From Streptomyces sp. SJL17-4 (GTDB lineage: Bacteria; Actinomycetota; Actinomycetes; Streptomycetales; Streptomycetaceae), in the NCBI RefSeq assembly GCF_036826855.1, contig NZ_CP104578.1, forward strand, positions 7,436,501-7,500,500: a stretch of DNA of 64,000 nucleotides, given 5' to 3'. Positions 41,404 through 50,233 of the stretch are shown here, piece after piece (within the stretch, counting starts at the first letter, position 1; every line of letters starts with the position of its first letter). A program made the translations under genes and the position numbers. The notes below the pieces were generated by a model. The model made no database searches. It worked only from the letters and a program-made list of their open reading frames with translations, and was not told where the DNA came from.

Positions 41404-42345
41404 TCACCCCTGTCCCAGCGCGCTGAGCGCCGGGACGAAGGCCACGAGCACCGGGACCACCGGCACCAGGGAAGCGGCCGCGGTGAGTCGAAGGCGGCGG
41501 CCGGCGGTGAGCCGGGGGGCCGCGGTCAGCAGCCGGTTCACCCGGCGCGGCAGATCGCCGTACGGCGCCTGGCCGGGCCCGAACACGCCCCGGTCCTCGT
41601 TCAGTTCGACCAGCGCGAGCGCGATCGTCAGCCGTCCGAACCGGCGCGAGGCCACGTCGTCGGCGGCCAGCTCCACCAGCCGGTGCATCTCCTCGCGGAA
41701 GGCCGCGAAGACAGGGATCCCCGGGAATCCGGCGGCCAGCGCCGCCGAGGAGTGCAGCAGCCAGTCGTGCCGGGCGCGCGCGTGCCCCTGCTCGTGCGCC
41801 AGGACCGCGTCCAGCTGACGTCCCTTCAACCGCCGCAGCGCCGCCGTGGTGATGACCAGCTGGGGTGTGCCACCCGCCAGCCACCAGGCGCTCGCCCGCT
41901 CGCCCTCCAGGACCACGAGGCGCTCGCCGCCCGGCTGTTCCCCGGGGAGCAGGGGGGCGCGGACGAGCAGGTCGCAGCGGCGCTGTCTGCGCCGCGACCG
42001 GGCCTGGCTGAACTCCCGACCCAGCATCGCCCCGGACCACACCCCGCCGGCCGCCAGGGCCACCGCGAGGACCGCGGACCAGGGCCCGGTCGTGCCGAGC
42101 TCGTACGCGTCGATCACCGCGCGTGGCGCGGGCGCGAAGATCTGCCCCCGGACGGCCTGCCAGGCGGTCGACGCGCTGAACGTCATGGAGAGCGCGAAGC
42201 TCAACAGCACGGCGCCGACCACGCACTGCCACACCCAGAGGGCCACCACGGGTTCTCGCTCGACCCAGTCCGCCCGCGACAGCAGCCGGGGGGCCGCGAG
42301 GGCGGTCAGGACGCCGAGCACGAACAGCGCGAGGGAGACCCACAT
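41404..42345 (-). CDS. M56-family (BlaR1-like) integral-membrane metalloprotease
   Basis: 313 aa, membrane helices at the start, middle and end. The zinc site is HEQGHARARHD (HExxH) with the third ligand Glu in LVELAADDVASRRFG. It is an M56/BlaR1-type peptidase without a beta-lactam sensor domain. Such genes usually sit next to a BlaI/CopY repressor gene, but none is adjacent here. ATG 42345. Confidence 0.9.
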   Translation of the reverse strand: MWVSLALFVLGVLTALAAPRLLSRADWVEREPVVALWVWQCVVGAVLLSFALSMTFSASTAWQAVRGQIFAPAPRAVIDAYELGTTGPWSAVLAVALAAGGVWSGAMLGREFSQARSRRRQRRCDLLVRAPLLPGEQPGGERLVVLEGERASAWWLAGGTPQLVITTAALRRLKGRQLDAVLAHEQGHARARHDWLLHSSAALAAGFPGIPVFAAFREEMHRLVELAADDVASRRFGRLTIALALVELNEDRGVFGPGQAPYGDLPRRVNRLLTAAPRLTAGRRLRLTAAASLVPVVPVLVAFVPALSALGQG

Positions 42346-42464
42346 GACGCCAGCCTATGAGCGCGGTACTGGTCGGGGGTATGCCCCCGGACGGCAAGTG
42401 ACGTACGCCACGGTTTGGTTGGGCCGGGCCGCCCCTCACAGCCCGGTCGGGCGCCGGGCGGAAC

Positions 42465-43091
42465 TCACAACGTCACCAGCATGGCCAGCATCGCGAGAGC
42501 CATCGACAGCCGGCAGGCGAGCGCCAGCTCCGGCCGCGTCGCCCAGACCGGCCGCGGCCCCCGGACCGGTCCCGTGGCGCCCGTCGCCGTCCCCGTCGTC
42601 GTGGACAGTCGGCCCCGGCCCGTGCCGCCCGTCGCCGGTAGCGCGACCGGCACGAGTCTCGCGCCCGCGTGCAGCACGTACACCATGTAATAGAGGAGCA
42701 GTCCGCCCGTGAGTACGGGTATGCCGCCCGGCGTGCCCGCCGTGTGCCCCGCGTGCGCCCCCGCGCCGGGTGCCGCCATCGCGACCGCCATGTAGACCAT
42801 GGCGAGCGAGCCGACGACGTGGTGCAGGTGGTGTCCGCCGCGCCGGACCCCCGTGAGGCCGTGCAGCGCCGCGCCGCCGAACACCGCCGCGTACACCGCC
42901 CAGCCCCACTCCGGCGGCGTGAGCACCGCCGCGGGCAGCGCCATCGACGCCATCCCGAAGCCCATCACCGCCTCGCCGCCCGCGGCCCGTCGCTCCTCCC
43001 CGGCGCACGCGCGCATCCGCAGGAGGCAGTACACGCCCGTCACCGCGCAGAGCACGACCGCCAACCACCCGGACAGGGCCGGACCGTGCAC
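42465..43091 (-). CDS. DUF5134 membrane protein
   Basis: 208 aa, about five to six hydrophobic segments (LSGWLAVVLCAVTGVYCLL first). His-rich loop HHLHHVVGSLAMVYMAV matches DUF5134, often near copper-related genes. GTG 43091 has GGGGGAGGTG in front. It follows the M56 gene on the same strand and could be co-transcribed (119 nt gap). Confidence 0.82.
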   Translation of the reverse strand: MHGPALSGWLAVVLCAVTGVYCLLRMRACAGEERRAAGGEAVMGFGMASMALPAAVLTPPEWGWAVYAAVFGGAALHGLTGVRRGGHHLHHVVGSLAMVYMAVAMAAPGAGAHAGHTAGTPGGIPVLTGGLLLYYMVYVLHAGARLVPVALPATGGTGRGRLSTTTGTATGATGPVRGPRPVWATRPELALACRLSMALAMLAMLVTL

Positions 43092-43261
43092 GGCACACCT
43101 CCCCCTCGACGCCGCCCTTCCCCGGAGAATGCCCGCGTCCGGTCGGGCGCACGCGGGCGCACGGGCGCGTACAGGCGTACGAGGGGAGTGAAAGGTGCGG
43201 GCGTTAGGCTCGGGACGATCGCGTACGGCGATCGTCAGCGCCCGAGGGGAGCCCCGTTCAC

Positions 43262-43819
43262 ATGGACACCGCCACGTCGCACGAGACCGGCCGGATCAGC
43301 TACCGCGAGGCGGTCCTGGACGACGTCCCGGCCCTCGTCCCGCTCGTCGAGTCGGCCTACCGGGGCGACGCCAGCCGGGGCGGCTGGACCACCGAGGCGG
43401 ACATCCTCCAGGGGCAGCGCACCGACCCCGACGGCGTGGCCGCCGTCATCACCACGCCCGGCAGCCGGCTCCTGGTCGTCGAGCGCGACGGCGAGATCGT
43501 CGCCTGCTGCCAGCTGGAGCACCGAGACGAGGCCGAGGCCGCCTACTTCGGGATGTTCGCGGTCCGCCCCGAACTCCAGGGCGCGGGTCTGGGCAAGCAG
43601 ATCATCGCGGAGGCCGAGCGCCGGGTGCGCGAGCTGTGGGACGTCCGCGAGATGCACATGACGGTGATCTCCGTACGGGAGGAGCTCATCGCCTGGTACG
43701 AGCGCCGCGGCTACCGGCGTACCGGGCGGATGACCCCCTTCCCGTACGGCGACGAGCGCTTCGGGCTGCCTCAGCGCGACGACCTGGAGTTCGAGCTCCT
43801 GGTGAAGCCGCTGAGCTGA
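43262..43819 (+). CDS. GNAT-family N-acetyltransferase
   Basis: 185 aa, GCN5 fold. The acetyl-CoA loop is FAVRPELQGAGLGKQII (R/QxxGxG/A), and the C-terminal helix includes AWYERRGYRRTGRM. Substrate unknown. ATG 43262 with GAGGGGAGC 10 nt ahead. A terminator-like hairpin follows its stop. Confidence 0.92.
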   Translation: MDTATSHETGRISYREAVLDDVPALVPLVESAYRGDASRGGWTTEADILQGQRTDPDGVAAVITTPGSRLLVVERDGEIVACCQLEHRDEAEAAYFGMFAVRPELQGAGLGKQIIAEAERRVRELWDVREMHMTVISVREELIAWYERRGYRRTGRMTPFPYGDERFGLPQRDDLEFELLVKPLS

Positions 43820-43842
43820 CGAACACGGCGGAAGGGTGGCCT

Positions 43843-43882
43843 CCCCCCTGACTGACAGGAAAAACTTCTGTGATCAGGGGGG
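43843..43882 (+). terminator. Terminator hairpin after the GNAT gene
   Basis: CCCCCCTGA (43843-43851) pairs with TCAGGGGGG (43874-43882), and an inner ACAG/CTGT pair extends it, with an A-rich loop. It separates the GNAT gene from the DUF6421 operon. Confidence 0.65.
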
Positions 43883-43976
43883 TCGCACAGGATAATTTCT
43901 CCTGCCCCCTCTTGTGGCCGAGAACCGTCCATGGTTACGGTGTCTTGACGCGAGGTTCTCCTGTGAAGGAAGAGGC

Positions 43977-45392
43977 ATGACGGAAATTCTTGTGCAGGAC
44001 GTGACTGGTGGGGGGATATCCACCGCCGCCCGGGTGATCGACCACCCCGCCTGGCCCGAGCTCAAGAATGCCGTGGAGGAGATCCGCGCCTGGCAGAGCG
44101 CGGACGGCTCCATCGACTTCGAGCGCGAGGACGCGCCGGCCAAGGCCGTGGCCGAGCTGACCGTCGACCGGGTCACCGCCGCGGTCGAGCAGCTCTCCCC
44201 GCTCGTCCCGCACGACGGCGCCTACCACCGCGCCCTCGTCTCCGACCTGCGCAAGTGGGTCGAGAGCGGCTTCACCGTCCCGGACTTCCTGGACTCGCTG
44301 CTCGCCTTCCAGCCGGCCGCCGACCGCGTGGACGGGCTCCAGCACCTGGTGCTGTTCCCGATGTACACGCAGAACGGCAACCTCGACCGCAACCTCGAAG
44401 CCGTCGTGCTGCGCATGGTGTGGCCGGAGTGGCTCGCCGAGCTCGAGCGCACCCGCTACGACAACCCGCTGTTCTGCGGGATCACCTTCGAGGACTTCAC
44501 CGCCGGGTACGACACCAACTCGGCCGTCCTCTTCCCGGAGACCATCGCCGTCCGCGAGGCCCCCGAGCGCTTCACCTGGGGCGGGATCTTCTGCGACCGC
44601 GAGGCCGCCCGCTTCCGCAAGGTCACCGAGGCCGCCGTCGACACCCTCGGCATCGAGCTGCCCGCCGACATCGCCGCGATGATCGACGACCAGGAGCGCT
44701 GCGAGAAGGCCTTCGTGCTCTGGGACATGGTCCACGACCGCACCCACAGCCACGGCGACCTGCCCTTCGACCCCTTCATGATCAAGCAGCGTCAGCCCTT
44801 CTGGATGTACGGCCTCGAGGAGCTCCGCTGCGACCTCACCGCCTTCAAGGAGGCCGTGAAGCTGGAGGCCGAGGGCAACACCCACGGCCGTGACGTGCAG
44901 TACGCGGTCCTCTTCGACCGGATGTTCCGCTTCCCGCTCTCCGGCGACCGCAACCGCAACTACGACGGTCTCGGCGGCCAGCTCCTCTTCGCGTACCTCC
45001 ACAAGAACGACGTGGTGCGCTGGACGGACAACACCCTCAAGATCGACTGGCAGCGGGCCCCCGAGGTCACCAACCAGCTCTGCGCCGACATCGAGAAGCT
45101 CTACCGCGACGGCATCGACCGCCCCAAGCTGGTCCACTGGTTCAAGGCGTACGAGCTCGTCTCCACCTACCTCGCCCCGCACCCGGGCTCGAAGTGGGCC
45201 AAGGGTCCCGACGCCCTCGACCTCTCCCTCCCGCCCCGCAAGCTCGTCGACGACGTGCTTCCGGACGAGTTTCCGCTCAGCATGTTCTTTGAGGCCCTCG
45301 CCAAGAAGCTGAAGGGCGTGATCGCCGACACCAAGGGGATCACCGCCGACGGGGTCTCGCGGGCCGAGCGGACCGAGCAGGCTGCCGCGTGA
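43977..45392 (+). CDS. DUF6421-family protein
   Basis: 471 aa, soluble, no signal. First gene of an operon with an SDR and a threonine-aldolase-type enzyme, an arrangement conserved in Streptomyces. The only striking motif is a His/Asp cluster WDMVHDRTHSHGDLPFDPF near the middle, plausible metal ligands, and a LGGQLLFAYLHKNDVVRW block. No catalytic family is recognised. ATG 43977 follows GAAGGAAGAGG; an earlier in-frame codon is in the promoter region. GATAAT at about 43891 may be the -10 box. Confidence 0.85.
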   Translation: MTEILVQDVTGGGISTAARVIDHPAWPELKNAVEEIRAWQSADGSIDFEREDAPAKAVAELTVDRVTAAVEQLSPLVPHDGAYHRALVSDLRKWVESGFTVPDFLDSLLAFQPAADRVDGLQHLVLFPMYTQNGNLDRNLEAVVLRMVWPEWLAELERTRYDNPLFCGITFEDFTAGYDTNSAVLFPETIAVREAPERFTWGGIFCDREAARFRKVTEAAVDTLGIELPADIAAMIDDQERCEKAFVLWDMVHDRTHSHGDLPFDPFMIKQRQPFWMYGLEELRCDLTAFKEAVKLEAEGNTHGRDVQYAVLFDRMFRFPLSGDRNRNYDGLGGQLLFAYLHKNDVVRWTDNTLKIDWQRAPEVTNQLCADIEKLYRDGIDRPKLVHWFKAYELVSTYLAPHPGSKWAKGPDALDLSLPPRKLVDDVLPDEFPLSMFFEALAKKLKGVIADTKGITADGVSRAERTEQAAA

Positions 45393-45427
45393 GCGCTCGT
45401 ACCGACGACACGGAGGAGGCGTCGCCC

Positions 45428-46189
45428 ATGACCGCCAACGGAAACGGCGGGCCGCTCGACGGCGCCGTCATCGCGGTCGCCGGTGCGGCCGGCCCGGCCG
45501 GCCGTGCGGCGCTGATGCGCCTCGCCGAGGCGGGCGCGACCGTCGTCGGCTCCGACGCCGACCCGGCGCGCCTCGCGGAGGCCGTCGACGCCGCCCGCTA
45601 CGCCCACGGCGGCGCCAAGGTCGTCGGTGACACCGTCGACCTGCTCGACCTGGACGCCACGCGCGACTGGGCCGCCAAGACCGAGAAGGAGTTCGGCCGG
45701 ATCGACGGCCTGGTCCACCTCGTCGGCGGCTGGCGCGGCAGCTCCTCCTTCACGGAGACGGACCTCGCGGACTGGGACTTCCTGGAGAAGCTCCTCATCC
45801 GCACGGTCCAGAACACCTCGCTCGCGTTCCACGACGGGCTGCTGCGGTCCGGCGGCCGCGGCCGCTACGCCCTGATCAGCCAGGTCGGCGCGCACAAGCC
45901 GCTCGCCAACAACGCCGCGTACAACGCGGGCAAGGCGGCCGCCGAGGCCTGGACCCTCGCCATGGCCGACTCGTTCCGCAAGCTGGGGGGCGACGACGGC
46001 CCGCAGGCGGCGGCTGCGATCCTGGTGATCAAGGCATTGGTGCACGACGCCATGCGCGCCGAGCGACCCAACGCGAAGTTCGCGGGCTTCACCGACGTCA
46101 CCGTCCTGGCCGACGAGATCGCCGGTCTGTGGAGCAGGCCCGCCCAGGAAGTGAATGGACAGCGTCTGTGGCTGACCCCCAAGCCGTGA
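45428..46189 (+). CDS. Short-chain dehydrogenase/reductase
   Basis: 253 aa SDR. The catalytic YxxxK is AYNAGKAAAEAW, and the Ser is in ALISQVGAHK. The Rossmann glycine motif is relaxed (VAGAAGPAGRAALMRL). ATG 45428, after GGAGGAGG, is preferred to GTG 45389, which overlaps the DUF6421 stop. The operon context links it to an amino-acid or beta-hydroxy-amino-acid substrate, which is inferred. Confidence 0.9.
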   Translation: MTANGNGGPLDGAVIAVAGAAGPAGRAALMRLAEAGATVVGSDADPARLAEAVDAARYAHGGAKVVGDTVDLLDLDATRDWAAKTEKEFGRIDGLVHLVGGWRGSSSFTETDLADWDFLEKLLIRTVQNTSLAFHDGLLRSGGRGRYALISQVGAHKPLANNAAYNAGKAAAEAWTLAMADSFRKLGGDDGPQAAAAILVIKALVHDAMRAERPNAKFAGFTDVTVLADEIAGLWSRPAQEVNGQRLWLTPKP

Positions 46190-47271
46190 CCGCGGCCCTC
46201 GGCCCCAGGACCGACGCACGTCGTCACCACGACCCGTCGGTCCGGGGCTTCGCCAGCGACAACTACGCCGGCGCCCACCCCGAGGTCCTCGCGGCCCTCG
46301 CCCTCGCCAACGACGGCCACCAGGTCGCCTACGGCGAGGACCAGTACACCGAGCACCTCCAGCGGATCATGCACGGCCACTTCGGCCCCACCGCCGAGGC
46401 CTTCCCGGTCTTCAACGGCACCGGGGCGAACGTGACCGCCCTCCAGGCGCTCACCGACCGCTGGGGCGCCGTCATCTGCGCCGAGTCCGCGCACATCAAC
46501 GTGGACGAGGGCGGGGCGCCGGAGCGGATGGGCGGCCTCAAGCTGCTCACCGTGCCGACCCCGGACGGCAAGCTCACCCCCGAGCTGATCGACCGGCAGG
46601 CCTGGGGCTGGGAGGACGAGCACCGGGCGATGCCGCAGGTCGTCTCGATCACCCAGAACACCGAGCTGGGCACCGTCTACACGGTGGACGAGATCCGCGC
46701 GATCGTCGAGCACTCCCACGCCAAGGGCATGAAGGTGCACCTCGACGGGGCCCGGATAGCCAACGCCGCCGCCTCGCTCGACGTACCGATGCGCGCGTTC
46801 ACCAACGCCGTGGGCGTCGACGTCATCTCGTACGGCGGCACGAAGAACGGCATGCTCTTCGGCGAGGCGATCGTCGTCCTCAACCCCGACGCGGTCAGCC
46901 ACATGAAGCACCTGCGCAAGCTGTCCATGCAGCTCGCCTCGAAGATGCGCTTCGTGTCGGTGCAGCTGGAGGCCCTCCTCGCGAAGGACCTGTGGCTGCG
47001 CAACGCCCGCCACGCCAACGCGATGGCCCAGCGCCTCGCGGTCGGCGTGCGCGAGCTCGACGGGGTGGAGATCCTCTATCCGGTGCAGGCCAACGCGGTC
47101 TTCGCCCGTCTGCCGCACGAGGTCACCCGGCGGCTCCAGGAGCGGTTCCGCTTCTACTTCTGGGACGAGTCGGCCGGCGACGTGCGCTGGATGTGCGCCT
47201 TCGACACCACGGAGGACGACGTGGACGCCTTCCTCCAGGCCCTGAAGGAAGAGCTGGCGCGCCAGCCCTGA
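46168..47271 (+). CDS. Threonine-aldolase-type PLP enzyme (beta-eliminating lyase)
   Basis: 367 aa, fold-type I PLP enzyme. The PLP-binding Lys is in SYGGTKNGMLFGE; VHLDGARIANAAASL holds the ring-stacking and Asp contacts; FASDNYAGAHPEVLAAL is the family start. Low-specificity L-threonine aldolases cleave beta-hydroxy-alpha-amino acids to glycine and an aldehyde. The start is GTG 46168, overlapping the SDR stop by 22 nt, which argues for coupling; an upstream ATG at 46129 is further inside the SDR gene. Confidence 0.9.
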   Translation: MADPQAVTAALGPRTDARRHHDPSVRGFASDNYAGAHPEVLAALALANDGHQVAYGEDQYTEHLQRIMHGHFGPTAEAFPVFNGTGANVTALQALTDRWGAVICAESAHINVDEGGAPERMGGLKLLTVPTPDGKLTPELIDRQAWGWEDEHRAMPQVVSITQNTELGTVYTVDEIRAIVEHSHAKGMKVHLDGARIANAAASLDVPMRAFTNAVGVDVISYGGTKNGMLFGEAIVVLNPDAVSHMKHLRKLSMQLASKMRFVSVQLEALLAKDLWLRNARHANAMAQRLAVGVRELDGVEILYPVQANAVFARLPHEVTRRLQERFRFYFWDESAGDVRWMCAFDTTEDDVDAFLQALKEELARQP

Positions 47272-47283
47272 GTGCATGAATAT

Positions 47284-47321
47284 GCGGCCGGACGGAAAGT
47301 CATTGACTCCCGTTCGGCCGC
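47284..47321. repeat. Hairpin between aldolase and transglutaminase genes
   Basis: GCGGCCGGACGG and CCGTTCGGCCGC pair at 11 of 12 positions plus a G-T wobble. It overlaps the promoter of the next gene, so it may terminate the upstream operon or bind a regulator. Confidence 0.6.
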
Positions 47322-47332
47322 TTCCGTACGCT
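47303..47332 (+). promoter_or_regulatory. Promoter giving a leaderless transglutaminase-like mRNA
   Basis: TTGACT (47303-47308), 18-bp spacer, TACGCT (47327-47332), only 8 nt before ATG 47341. No ribosome-binding site is seen. Confidence 0.7.
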
Positions 47333-47340
47333 CCACGCGC

Positions 47341-47949
47341 ATGGAACCCATAGAACTCATCCAGCAGAGCCCTGACGTCGCCGCTTATCTGGCCGCGAGC
47401 GAGGCGGTCGACCACGAACACCCGGTGGTCCGGGCCGCCGTCCGTCATCTCGCCGATGAGCACCCCGATGCATACGCATACGCCGAAGCGGCCTACCGGT
47501 ACGTACGCGACACCATTCCGCACTCCGCCGACGCCGACGACCCCCGCGTCACCTGGCGCGCCTCCGACGTCCTGGAGCAGCGCACCGGCATCTGCTACGC
47601 CAAGTCGATCGCGTACGCCGCGCTCCTGCGGGCCCGCGACATCCCGGCCGCTCTCTGCTACCAGCGGCTCGCCGACGACGACGGCTCGAACCCGGTGATC
47701 CACGGTCTCGTCGCCGTGCTGCTGCCCGGGGAGCGGTCCTGGGCCCGCCAGGACGTGCGCGGGAACAAGCCCGGAATCGACGCCCAGTTCTCCCTGCGGG
47801 AGGAGCGGCTGGCCTGGGCCGTACGGCCAGAGTGCAATGAAGTGGATTATCCGGTGCTCTACACTGAACCGCATCCGGCTGTTCTGGACGCGCTGCGCGC
47901 CGCCCCCGACCGGCCGTACCTCTGGCGGACGCTCCCCACCGAGCTCTGA
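47341..47949 (+). CDS. Transglutaminase-like cysteine-peptidase-fold protein
   Basis: 202 aa. Catalytic Cys in RTGICYAKSIAYAALLRA and His in NPVIHGLVAVLL; the Asp is likely in the following strand. Bacterial transglutaminase-like proteins act as peptidases or amidases. Expected to be leaderless from the promoter at 47303. It is followed after 26 nt by the B3/4 gene. Confidence 0.9.
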   Translation: MEPIELIQQSPDVAAYLAASEAVDHEHPVVRAAVRHLADEHPDAYAYAEAAYRYVRDTIPHSADADDPRVTWRASDVLEQRTGICYAKSIAYAALLRARDIPAALCYQRLADDDGSNPVIHGLVAVLLPGERSWARQDVRGNKPGIDAQFSLREERLAWAVRPECNEVDYPVLYTEPHPAVLDALRAAPDRPYLWRTLPTEL

Positions 47950-47975
47950 CCCCGGACATCAGCGAACGGCGGACC

Positions 47976-48668
47976 ATGACCCTCACGCTCACCGTCTCCG
48001 ACGAGGTGCGCACCCTCGTACCCGGCTTCACCGCTCTGGTGATCGAGGCCCACGGCCTGGTCAACGGACCCAGCGACGAGGTCGGCTCGGGCCTCCTCGA
48101 CGATGCCGCGCGCCGGCTCGCCGAGCGGCTCGACGGCCGGACCCCGGACCAGGACCCGCACATCGCCGCCTGGCGCGCCGCGTACACCGCGTTCGGCGCC
48201 AAGCCCTCCCGCACCCGCAACTCCGCGGAGGCGCTCGCCAAGCGGGCGCTCGCGGACGGCGGGCTGCCCCGCATCAACCGGCTCGTCGACGCCTACAACG
48301 CGGTCAGCGTCGCCCACCTCATCCCCGTCGGCGGCGAGGACCTGGGCAGGATCCGGGGCGCCATGCGCCTGGTCCGCGCCACCGGCGACGAGCCCTTCGT
48401 CACCATGGCGGGCGGTGCGGAGACGGTGGAGCACCCCGAGCCCGGGGAGATCGTCTGGTGCGACGAGGAGGGCGTGACCTGCCGCCGCTGGAACTGGCGC
48501 CAGGGCCCCCGTACCCGCATCGACGACGACACCGTCGACGCGCTCTTCCTGCTCGAATCGCTCGCCCCGATGACCCGGGACGAGCTCCTCGCGGCGGGCG
48601 CCGAGCTGGCGGAGTCGCTGGAGAAGCTCAGCCCTGGGGCCCGGATCACGGTCCGCGATCCGGAGTGA
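47976..48668 (+). CDS. B3/4-domain protein (PheRS beta-chain-like editing domain)
   Basis: 230 aa. FGAKPSRTRNSAEALAKRAL followed by LPRINRLVDAYNAVSVAHLIP is the stand-alone B3/B4 domain signature, where it acts in trans on mischarged or modified tRNAs in some species. It shares an operon-like position with the transglutaminase gene. ATG 47976. Confidence 0.9.
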   Translation: MTLTLTVSDEVRTLVPGFTALVIEAHGLVNGPSDEVGSGLLDDAARRLAERLDGRTPDQDPHIAAWRAAYTAFGAKPSRTRNSAEALAKRALADGGLPRINRLVDAYNAVSVAHLIPVGGEDLGRIRGAMRLVRATGDEPFVTMAGGAETVEHPEPGEIVWCDEEGVTCRRWNWRQGPRTRIDDDTVDALFLLESLAPMTRDELLAAGAELAESLEKLSPGARITVRDPE

Positions 48669-48704
48669 CGATTCAGCGGGGCGCCGTTCGGTCTCGCCCT
48701 GCCG

Positions 48705-49427
48705 TCAGCCGGCGTCCTTGACCTCGGCCGGCGTCGGAGCCGTGCCCCCGAGGTGCGCGGGCACCCACCACGTGTCGTTCGCGTCCTTGGGGCGCACCGG
48801 GTAGGCGCGCTGCGCGGCCTCCAGGAGCTCCTGGACGCGCTCGCGCAGCCGTCGCGTGATGGCGCCCGCGTACTGGTCGGAGGGAGCCTCCACGGGCTCG
48901 CCGACGCGGATCGTCACCGGGATGTGGCTGCGCCTGAAGTTGCGCGGCCGGCCCTTGGTCCAGACCCGCTGCGTACCCCAGAGCGCCATCGGGATCAGCG
49001 GCACCCCGGCCTCCTGGGCGAGCCGCGCCGCACCCGTCTTGAAGCCCTTGAGCGTGAACGACTGGGAGATGGTCGCCTCGGGGAAGACGCCGATGATCTC
49101 GCCCGCCCGCAGCGACTCCAGCGCGTGCTTGTAGGCGTGCTCGCCCGCCGAACGGTCCACCGGGATGTGCTTCATGCCGCGCATCAGCGGCCCCGAGATC
49201 TTGTGCCGGAAGACCGAGTCCTTCGCCATGAAGCGCACGAGGCGCTTCTGCGGGAGCGCGGCCAGGCCCGTGAAGATGAAGTCCAGATAGCTGATGTGAT
49301 TGGAGACGAGCACCGCGCCACCCGTGCGCGGGATGTGCTCCGAACCCTGCGTGTCGATCTTCAGGTCGAGCGCCTTGAACATGGTCAGAGCGGCGCCGAC
49401 GACCGGCCGATACACGAGTTCTGCCAT
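48705..49427 (-). CDS. 1-acylglycerol-3-phosphate acyltransferase-like protein
   Basis: 240 aa PlsC-type acyltransferase. The catalytic NHxxxLD reads VSNHISYLDFIF, and FPEATISQSF is the third motif with the PE(G) turn altered to PEA. LAQEAGVPLIPMALWG matches the later block. It would acylate lysophosphatidate or a similar lipid. ATG 49427 with GGTTCC-type spacing only. Confidence 0.92.
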   Translation of the reverse strand: MAELVYRPVVGAALTMFKALDLKIDTQGSEHIPRTGGAVLVSNHISYLDFIFTGLAALPQKRLVRFMAKDSVFRHKISGPLMRGMKHIPVDRSAGEHAYKHALESLRAGEIIGVFPEATISQSFTLKGFKTGAARLAQEAGVPLIPMALWGTQRVWTKGRPRNFRRSHIPVTIRVGEPVEAPSDQYAGAITRRLRERVQELLEAAQRAYPVRPKDANDTWWVPAHLGGTAPTPAEVKDAG

Positions 49428-49652
49428 CTGAGAGGAACCCCTTCTTCTGTGCCTGGGGAGGGTTCTCCCGGCGAAGTTACGCAGCCGTAGGTTTTCGGCT
49501 TTGGGCAGATCGTGCCCCATGTGGGCCGCCGTGACCAGTCCAGGCGGCTTCGTACAGGGAGATTCTCGTCACTCGTGGTGGTCGTGGCGGGAATCGAACC
49601 CTCTCGTGCGACGCTGCACCAGGTGAGACGGACGACAGAGAAGGGAACAGGG

Positions 49653-50036
49653 GTGACCGAGATACCCGGAACCGAAGGAACCGACACGCCGGGACCCGAG
49701 GGAACCGACACGCCGGGACCCGAGGGAACCGACACGCTGGGACCCGAGGTGCTCGGCGTCCCCCTGGGGGAGCGGGCCACCCTGGTCCAGTTCTCCACCG
49801 CGTTCTGTCAGCCCTGCCGGGCCACCCGGCGCACCCTCGCCGAAGTCGCCGCGATGGTCCCGGGCGTCGGGCACGTGGAGGTCGACGCCGAGGAACGGCT
49901 CGATCTCGTACGCGCGCTCGGCATCGCCAGGACCCCCACCGTCCTCGTCCTCGACCGCACCGGCCGCGTCGTCCGCCGGGCCGCGGGACAGCCGCGCAAG
50001 GCCGACGTCATCGCCGCCCTGGGGCGGGCGGTCTGA
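49653..50036 (+). CDS. Thioredoxin-like protein with N-terminal repeats
   Basis: 127 aa. The CxxC active site is FSTAFCQPCRATRR, and the cis-Pro loop is RTPTVLVLDRTG. A GTDTPGPE repeat of three units precedes the fold and is probably a flexible linker. GTG 49653 is used. The long open frame upstream passes through a tRNA-T-arm-like stretch (about 49585) and is non-coding. Confidence 0.85.
   Translation: MTEIPGTEGTDTPGPEGTDTPGPEGTDTLGPEVLGVPLGERATLVQFSTAFCQPCRATRRTLAEVAAMVPGVGHVEVDAEERLDLVRALGIARTPTVLVLDRTGRVVRRAAGQPRKADVIAALGRAV
49677..49748. repeat. 24-bp tandem repeat, three copies
   Basis: Unit GGAACCGACACGC(C/T)GGGACCCGAG at 49677-49700, 49701-49724 and 49725-49748; the third copy has one change. 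It encodes GTDTPGPE repeats and is a likely site of length variation. Confidence 0.85.
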
Positions 50037-50106
50037 CGCGGTGACACTTCTCCCACATCCCGGTACGCACTTGACTGCACGCGGCAACGATCGCCACTCT
50101 GGCGGG

Positions 50107-50187
50107 GTGCCCCAAGAACTCCTTCTCTACGGCCGGACCCATGTGGACCTGGCCCGCAACGCGAGCGCGCGCTGTCCGGGTGTCTGA
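50107..50187 (+). CDS. Cys-containing leader peptide upstream of the flavin reductase
   Basis: A 26-codon frame from GTG 50107 (GGGG just ahead) reads MPQELLLYGRTHVDLARNAS then ARCPGV. The RxHVDLxRxxSAxC signature is that of the 'putative leader peptides' found in Streptomyces ahead of sulfur-metabolism and flavin genes. Its single Cys codon (50173-50175) falls on the left arm of the hairpin at 50174. It probably makes downstream expression depend on cysteine supply by attenuation. Too short for ordinary gene finders. Confidence 0.72.
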   Translation: MPQELLLYGRTHVDLARNASARCPGV

Positions 50188-50199
50188 CCACCCCCGGAC
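50174..50199 (+). promoter_or_regulatory. Attenuator-like hairpin overlapping the leader Cys codon and stop
   Basis: GTCCGGGTG (50174-50182) pairs with CACCCCCGGAC (50189-50199) with two unpaired bases. A ribosome stalled at the Cys codon would cover the left arm. The flavin reductase start is 35 nt beyond. Confidence 0.55.
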
Positions 50200-50233
50200 C
50201 TCTCTCATGCCGCCCTCGCAGAAGGACAACTCC

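Noticed and set aside
49575..49605. tRNA-like T-arm (GGTTCGATTCC followed by ACCACCA on the minus strand)
   Set aside because: No matching acceptor 5' strand, D-arm or anticodon arm within 90 bases and a mismatch in the T-stem. It could be an attachment-site scar, but there is no integrase or second copy in the window.
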